A stretch of 64,000 nt of DNA. Source: Micrococcus terreus (GTDB taxonomy: Bacteria; Actinomycetota; Actinomycetes; Actinomycetales; Micrococcaceae). Every line of letters starts with the position of its first letter. The stretch's first letter is position 1. The notes under the pieces were generated by a model, which was not told the DNA's origin, made no database searches, and worked only from the letters and a program-made list of their open reading frames with translations. A program made the position numbers and the translations under genes. The stretch covers positions 124,001-188,000 of the forward strand of contig NZ_FPCG01000004.1 of assembly GCF_900116905.1 (NCBI RefSeq). The letters run 5' to 3'. Shown here one piece after another: positions 59,134 to 64,000 of this stretch.

Positions 59134-60126
59134 ATGAGCTATCCGGTCTCGATCCTGGACCTGGCCGTGGTCCGTCCCGGTCAAGCGGTGTCTGAGGCGG
59201 TCGCCCAGAGCGTGGAGCTGGCCCAGCTGGCCGAGCGTGAGGGATTCGAGCGGATCTGGTTCGCCGAGCACCACAACTTCCCCACCATCGCCTCCTCGGC
59301 CACCTCGGTGCTGCTGGCCCATGTGGCCGCCCACACCGAGTCCATCCGGCTCGGCGCCGGAGGGATCATGCTGCCCAACCACTCACCTCTGGTGATCGCC
59401 GAGCAGTTCGGCACCCTGGCAGAGCTCCATCCTGGCCGCATCGACCTGGGACTGGGCCGGGCGCCCGGCACCGATCAGCGCACCATGATGGCCCTGCGGC
59501 GCGAGCCCTCTGCCGCGGACACGTTCCCACGAGACGTCAAGGAGCTGCAGGGATACCTCACCGGCAACTCGCTCATTCCGGGTGTGGACGCCTACCCGGG
59601 CACGGGAACGAACGTGCCGCTCTACATCCTGGGCTCCTCCCAGTACGGTGCACAGCTGGCCGCCGCCCTGGGTCTGGGCTACTCCTTCGCCTCGCACTTC
59701 GCACCCCAGATGCTCGAGCACGCCGCACGTGTCTACCGGGAGTCCTTCGAACCGACCGGTGAGGACGGGGCCCTGACCGAGCCGCACTTCATCGCCGCCC
59801 TGAACGTGATCGCCGCAGACACGGACGAGGAGGCCCACCGCCAGTTGGAGCTCTCTCAGCGGCTGCGGATCCGGCAGATGCTCGGTCGCGGCCGTGATCT
59901 CACCGAGGATGAGGTCACCATGCTGATGCACTCCCCCGCCGGAGAACAGGTCATGTCCATGAGCAAGTACACCGCGGTGGGCACCGTGGACACCGTTCGG
60001 GAGTATCTGGACGCCTTCCGTGAGCGAGTCCAGGCCGATGAGCTGATCGTCACCAACGCCGCCCCTGACCTCTCGGCGCGGCGGCGGACGCTGGAACTGC
60101 TGGGCGAGCACGTCATCCGCCGCTGA
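59134..60126 (+). CDS. LLM-class flavin-dependent oxidoreductase
   Basis: A luciferase-like monooxygenase of 330 residues, MsnO8/YhbW-like branch. The N-terminus [24 protein letters not shown] and [29 protein letters not shown] are family blocks; [14 protein letters not shown] binds flavin phosphate. The substrate is unknown. ATG 59134 is preferred over GTG 59128 because GAAGG then lies at 7-8 nt. It converges with glnE, 4 bp apart. Confidence 0.92.
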   Translation: MSYPVSILDLAVVRPGQAVSEAVAQSVELAQLAEREGFERIWFAEHHNFPTIASSATSVLLAHVAAHTESIRLGAGGIMLPNHSPLVIAEQFGTLAELHPGRIDLGLGRAPGTDQRTMMALRREPSAADTFPRDVKELQGYLTGNSLIPGVDAYPGTGTNVPLYILGSSQYGAQLAAALGLGYSFASHFAPQMLEHAARVYRESFEPTGEDGALTEPHFIAALNVIAADTDEEAHRQLELSQRLRIRQMLGRGRDLTEDEVTMLMHSPAGEQVMSMSKYTAVGTVDTVREYLDAFRERVQADELIVTNAAPDLSARRRTLELLGEHVIRR

Positions 60127-60130
60127 CCGT

Positions 60131-63100
60131 CTACAGCCCGTAGAAGTGCTTCTCGAACAGCTGCCGCGCCTGGCGGGTGGTGCGCAGGTAGTCCTCTTCG
60201 AAGCGTGAGGCCTGGCCCGGCTCATACCCGCACCAGCGAGCCACCGCCTCCAGGTCACCGCGCTTGGTGGGAACGACATCGGACGGCTTGCCGGACCAGA
60301 CCATGTTCCCGGCCCTGATGCGGGTGGCCAGGCTCCACGCACGGTGCAGCACCTCGGCGTCCTGCGCTGGAAGGAGCCCGGCGTGGACCAGGGCCTTGAG
60401 CGCCTCCAGCGTCGAGGTGGTGCGCAGGGCGGCGTGCTCGTGGGCGTGGCGCAGCTGAAGGGTCTGGACCAGCCACTCCACATCCGAGAGTCCGCCCCGG
60501 CCCAGCTTCACGTGCCGTGCAGGATCGGCCCCGCGGGGAAGTCGCTCGGCCTCCACACGTGCCTTGATCCTGCGGATCTCCCGGATCGGACCAGGTCCCG
60601 GATCCGCCGCATAGCGGACCGTGTCAGCCCAGGCGGTGAACTCTTCGGCAAGGTCGTCGTCACCGGCCACCGGGCGGGCACGCAGCAGAGCCTGGACCTC
60701 CCAGATCTCCGCCCATCGGCGGTAGTACTCACGGTAGGACTCCATGGACCGGGCCAGGGGGCCCTTCTTGCCCTCGGGGCGCAGGTCGGCGTCGATCTCC
60801 AGCGGACGCTCGCCCAGCACCGCGGGCCGGCATGGCTGCTTGAGCAGTGCGCTGATGCGTTTGGCCAGCTCCACCGCCTGGCGCTGGGCCTCATCCGGGT
60901 CGGCTCCCTCGTGGGGCCTGTGGACGAACATGACATCCATGTCGGATCCGTACCCGATCTCGCGGCCGCCCTGCCGGCCCATGGCCACCACGAGCAAATC
61001 GGTGATCTCCTCCTGGTCTGGCCCCAGATCCTTCTCCGCCACGTGCAGCGCCCCCAGGACAGCGGCCTGGTCGGCGTCGGACAGCGCCGCGCCGACCGCC
61101 TCCTGGTCCAGCAGGCCGGAGGCATCGGCGATCGCGGTGCGCAGGATCTCGCGCTGACGGATGAGCCGGATCAGGCGCATGGCCTCATCGGCTGAGGGAT
61201 GGCGGTTCATCTTCGACTGGATCTCGGTCCACTGCGTCTCGAAGGAGCGCGGCGCCAAGTCCTTGTCGCTGCCCAGCCAGGCGGCGGCCTCCGGCAGGTG
61301 CTCCAACATGTCGCTGATGTACCGCGACGAGGACAGGACCTGGCACAGGCGCTCGGCCGCTGCCGATGAATCACGCAGCATGCCCAGGAACCAGGGCGAG
61401 GACCCCAGGGACTCGGAGAGCCTGCGGAAGGCGAGGAGGCCGCCGTCGGGATCTGGTCCGTTGGCCAGCCAGCCCAACATGACCGGAAGGAGCTGGCGCT
61501 GCAGCGCCGCCCTGCGGGAGACCCCGCCGGTGAGGGCCTCGATGTGGCGGATGGCACCTTTCGGGTCCAGATAGCCCAGAGCCGCCAGTCGTTCCTGGAC
61601 GGCTTCTGCGCTGAGCCGGACGTCGTCGGCCGAGAGGACAGCGGTGGTGGAGAGCAGCGGCCGGTAGAAGATCTGCTCATGCAGGGCCCGGACGTCGCGG
61701 CGGGTGCGGTTCCAGGCCTCCACCAGGCCCTCGGCGTTGACCGGCCCGGTGGCACCGGGACCCCGCATGGCCCGGGCCAGGACCCGCAGGGCCTCCGTCT
61801 TGTGCGGCATCAGATGGGTCCGGCGCATGTGCACCATCTGGATCCGGTGCTCCAGCAGACGCAGGTACCGATAGTGGCCGGCGAAGGCATCCCCGTCCCG
61901 ACGGCTGATGTAGGAGGCCTCCTGCAGCGCATGCAGTGCCTCCAGGGTGCCGCGGACCCGCACGGACTCGTCAGCGCGTCCGTGCACCAGCTGCAGCAGC
62001 TGGGCGGTGAACTCCACGTCCCGCAGCCCCCCGGAGCCGAGTTTGATCTCCCGGTCCCGTTCCTTGTGGGAGATGTTCTCCATGACCCGACGACGCATGG
62101 CCTGCACCGACTCCACGAAGCCCTCGCGCTCGGAGCTGGTCCAGACCAGAGGCCAGATGGTCTCCAGGTACTCCCGGCCCACGTCTGGATCGCCGGCGAT
62201 GGGTCGTGCCTTCAGCAGTGCCTGGAACTCCCAGCTGTGCGCCCACCGGCGGTAGTACTCGGCGTGGGAGTCCACGGTGCGGGACAGGGCCCCGTCCTTG
62301 CCCTCGGGGCGCAGATTGGCGTCCACCTCCCATAGTCCCTGTTCCGGGGCGGCTGCGGAGATCACCCGTGAGATGCCGGAGGCCAGTTCCCCCGCGATCT
62401 GCGCAGCCCGCCGCTCGTCGTCCAGAGTGGTTCTGTGGGCGAAGATCACGTCCACGTCGGAGATGTAGTTCAGCTCCCGAGCCCCGCATTTGCCCATCCC
62501 GATGACGGCCAGCTGCACCTGCAGCGCATCCTCACCGTGCTGCTCCACCGCCTCGGCCCGGGCCACGGCCAGGCTCGCCTCGATCGCCGCCCCTGCCAGG
62601 TCCGCCAGCCAGAGCGAGACCCGAGGCTGGGCGTCCGCAGGCTCCTCGGCCTCCAGGTCCTGCAGGGCGATGGCGGTCAGCTGCCGCCGGTAGGCCACCC
62701 GCAGTGCGGTGGCCGCGTCCTTGCCCCGCAGCGAGGCGACCGGCGGTGTCTGATCCGGGTCCGCTCCCACGGATTCGAGCAGCAGCCGACGCAGCCCGTC
62801 GGTGTCCGCCTCCCAGCGTTGCGGGCCCAGCACCGGTGCGGTGGTGGCCGCCCCGGCAGGGTCCAGCACCAGGTCGATGTGCTCGGTCCGGCGGATCAGG
62901 AACTCGCCCAGGGCTTCGGAGGATCCCAGCAATCGCACCAGACGCCGGGCGGTATCAGGCTCCTGCAACGCCGTGGCCGCAGACGGTGCCCGCTCGATCA
63001 GCCGGATCAACAGGATCAGGGCCTGGTCCGGGTTCGGCGCGTCGGCGAGGATGCGCACCATCTCCTCGGCGGGTACCGGGGCCAGCTCCGGGGACTCCAG

Positions 63101-63202
63101 CAGGCTGCCGGCCCGTTCGACCTCACCGAATCCGGCCGCCACCAGAGCGCGGCGGCTCGGTGCGGCCTGTCCTGACTCCTCGGAGCGGCCCGGGCCGGTC
63201 AC
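60131..63202 (-). CDS. glnE: bifunctional glutamine synthetase adenylyltransferase/deadenylylase
   Basis: Adds AMP to, and removes it from, the GlnA tyrosine according to nitrogen state. In 1023 residues two nucleotidyltransferase domains are seen: N-terminal GMGKCGARELNYISDVDV (about 233-251, adenylyl-removing) and C-terminal AMGRQGGREIGYGSDMDVMF (about 738-757, adenylyl-transferring), with helical domains between and after. The GTG at 63202 is chosen because it overlaps the glnA2 stop as GTGA; an in-frame ATG at 63295 would lie inside glnA2. Confidence 0.96.
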   Translation of the reverse strand: MTGPGRSEESGQAAPSRRALVAAGFGEVERAGSLLESPELAPVPAEEMVRILADAPNPDQALILLIRLIERAPSAATALQEPDTARRLVRLLGSSEALGEFLIRRTEHIDLVLDPAGAATTAPVLGPQRWEADTDGLRRLLLESVGADPDQTPPVASLRGKDAATALRVAYRRQLTAIALQDLEAEEPADAQPRVSLWLADLAGAAIEASLAVARAEAVEQHGEDALQVQLAVIGMGKCGARELNYISDVDVIFAHRTTLDDERRAAQIAGELASGISRVISAAAPEQGLWEVDANLRPEGKDGALSRTVDSHAEYYRRWAHSWEFQALLKARPIAGDPDVGREYLETIWPLVWTSSEREGFVESVQAMRRRVMENISHKERDREIKLGSGGLRDVEFTAQLLQLVHGRADESVRVRGTLEALHALQEASYISRRDGDAFAGHYRYLRLLEHRIQMVHMRRTHLMPHKTEALRVLARAMRGPGATGPVNAEGLVEAWNRTRRDVRALHEQIFYRPLLSTTAVLSADDVRLSAEAVQERLAALGYLDPKGAIRHIEALTGGVSRRAALQRQLLPVMLGWLANGPDPDGGLLAFRRLSESLGSSPWFLGMLRDSSAAAERLCQVLSSSRYISDMLEHLPEAAAWLGSDKDLAPRSFETQWTEIQSKMNRHPSADEAMRLIRLIRQREILRTAIADASGLLDQEAVGAALSDADQAAVLGALHVAEKDLGPDQEEITDLLVVAMGRQGGREIGYGSDMDVMFVHRPHEGADPDEAQRQAVELAKRISALLKQPCRPAVLGERPLEIDADLRPEGKKGPLARSMESYREYYRRWAEIWEVQALLRARPVAGDDDLAEEFTAWADTVRYAADPGPGPIREIRRIKARVEAERLPRGADPARHVKLGRGGLSDVEWLVQTLQLRHAHEHAALRTTSTLEALKALVHAGLLPAQDAEVLHRAWSLATRIRAGNMVWSGKPSDVVPTKRGDLEAVARWCGYEPGQASRFEEDYLRTTRQARQLFEKHFYGL

Positions 63203-64000
63203 AGGATGCCCAGGTAGCGCCGCAGCTCGTAGGGAGTGACCTCCACGCGGTACTCGTCCCATTCCTGGCGCTTGTTGCGCAGATAGTTCTCGCACGCCTG
63301 CTCGCCCAGGACACCGGCCACGAACTCGGACTCCTCCATCAGCCGAAGAGCATCATGCAGAGTGCCGGGGAGCGGATCATGGCCGAGGGCTCGGCGTTCG
63401 GTGTTGGTCAGCGCGCTGATGTCCTCAGCGGCGGCCTCGGGCAGCTCGTACTCCTCCTCGATCCCCTTCAGGCCTGCCGCGAGCAGCACGGCGTAGGTCA
63501 GATAGGGGTTGGCCGAGGCGTCGATCCCGCGGTACTCCACGCGGGCCGAGCCGGCCTTGTCCGGCTTGTACAGCGGGACCCGGACCAGCGCGGAGCGGTT
63601 GTTGTGGCCCCAGGAGACATAGGCCGGTGCCTCGCCACCGCCCCACAGCCGCTTGTAGGAGTTGACGAACTGGTGGGTGATCGCGGTGATCTCCGGGGAG
63701 TGCTTGAGCAGGCCGGCCACGAACCGACGGGCCGTGGTGGAGAGGCGATACTCAGCGGCGGGGTCGTAGAACGCGTTGGAGTCCCCTTCGAACAGCGAGA
63801 AGTGGGTGTGCATGCCCGACCCCGGGTGCTCGCCGAACGGCTTGGGCATGAACGTGGCGTAGCTGCCCTGCAGCTGGGCCACCTCCTTGACCACCGTGCG
63901 GAAGGTCATGATGTTGTCCGCTGTCTGCAGCGCGTCCGCGTAGCGCAGCACGATCTCGTTCTGGCCCGGGCCGTTCTCATGGTGACTGAACTCCACCGAG
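63199..64000 (-). CDS. glnA2: glutamine synthetase-like protein GlnA2, C-terminal part
   Basis: The last ~266 residues of a second type I GS-like enzyme; the 5' part is outside the window. Present are FSHHENGPGQNEIVLRYADAL, FMPKPFGEHPGSGMHTHFSL, HNNRSALVRVP and [13 protein letters not shown]. The early region (FSHHENGPGQNE) differs from GlnA and matches the actinobacterial GlnA2 group, located next to glnE. GlnA2-type enzymes may make glutamine or gamma-glutamylate other amines; this cannot be told here. It is cotranscribed with and coupled to glnE. Confidence 0.93.
   Translation of the reverse strand, partial: SVEFSHHENGPGQNEIVLRYADALQTADNIMTFRTVVKEVAQLQGSYATFMPKPFGEHPGSGMHTHFSLFEGDSNAFYDPAAEYRLSTTARRFVAGLLKHSPEITAITHQFVNSYKRLWGGGEAPAYVSWGHNNRSALVRVPLYKPDKAGSARVEYRGIDASANPYLTYAVLLAAGLKGIEEEYELPEAAAEDISALTNTERRALGHDPLPGTLHDALRLMEESEFVAGVLGEQACENYLRNKRQEWDEYRVEVTPYELRRYLGIL

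Overview
The window is chromosomal DNA of a high-GC actinobacterium, most likely a member of the Micrococcaceae (Micrococcus, Kocuria or Citricoccus type). This rests on several points: strong G/C bias in codon third positions, many GTG starts, GTGA/ATGA stop-start overlaps, TAnnnT -10 boxes with weak -35 boxes, and actinobacterial families such as SepH, DUF3093, DUF3159, DUF3710, DUF4191, DUF4192, DUF4193, DUF5998 and DUF7455. The oleA-oleBC-oleD olefin operon with fused OleB and OleC is known from Micrococcus luteus and relatives. I see no phage, transposon, tRNA, rRNA or CRISPR. This is core chromosome with both strands densely used.

Layout. 1-9.1 kb: partial dxs, aconitase, an RNA uracil methyltransferase and an APC permease on the minus strand, then two TrkA potassium-uptake regulators on plus. 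9.1-12.7 kb: a conserved block of small or uncharacterised genes (DUF3159, OB-fold protein, DUF3710, dUTPase, DUF3093, DUF4193). 13-16.3 kb: sepH (cell division), a phosphodiesterase-like protein and DUF5998. 16.3-21.7 kb: a GNAT/acyl-CoA-synthetase protein acetyltransferase and topoisomerase IV A (parC). 21.7-29.7 kb: cydA-cydB-cydDC (cytochrome bd and its assembly exporter), divergent from blaI and an M56 metalloprotease. 29.7-34.6 kb: the ole hydrocarbon operon. 34.6-43.3 kb: DJ-1-like protein, parE, DUF7455, a secreted SGNH hydrolase, the principal sigma factor, DUF4192 and PAC2. 43.4-56.7 kb: leucyl aminopeptidase, lipoamide dehydrogenase, the two-lipoyl dihydrolipoamide acyltransferase, a membrane protein, tricorn protease, a Ser/Thr kinase, lipB, lipA and DUF4191. 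56.8-64 kb: RDD protein, glnA, an LLM oxidoreductase, glnE and partial glnA2.

How the genes fit together. lpdA and sucB make lipoyl-dependent 2-oxoacid dehydrogenase components, and lipB/lipA attach and build the lipoyl group. glnA, glnE and glnA2 form the glutamine synthetase module, with GlnE as the GS adenylylation enzyme and a good GlnR-type box in front of glnA. cydABDC supplies the high-affinity terminal oxidase; its promoter region carries a palindrome that also covers the putative blaI -10. The ole operon condenses two acyl-CoAs head to head into long-chain alkenes.

The most interesting signals are regulatory. They are a 10-bp-phased triple repeat resembling an MraZ box ahead of sepH, a sigmaR/SigH-type promoter ahead of the principal sigma factor gene, the GlnR box of glnA, the BlaI-like palindrome between cydA and blaI, and seven genes whose -10 box sits exactly 6-7 nt before the start codon, which predicts leaderless mRNAs.
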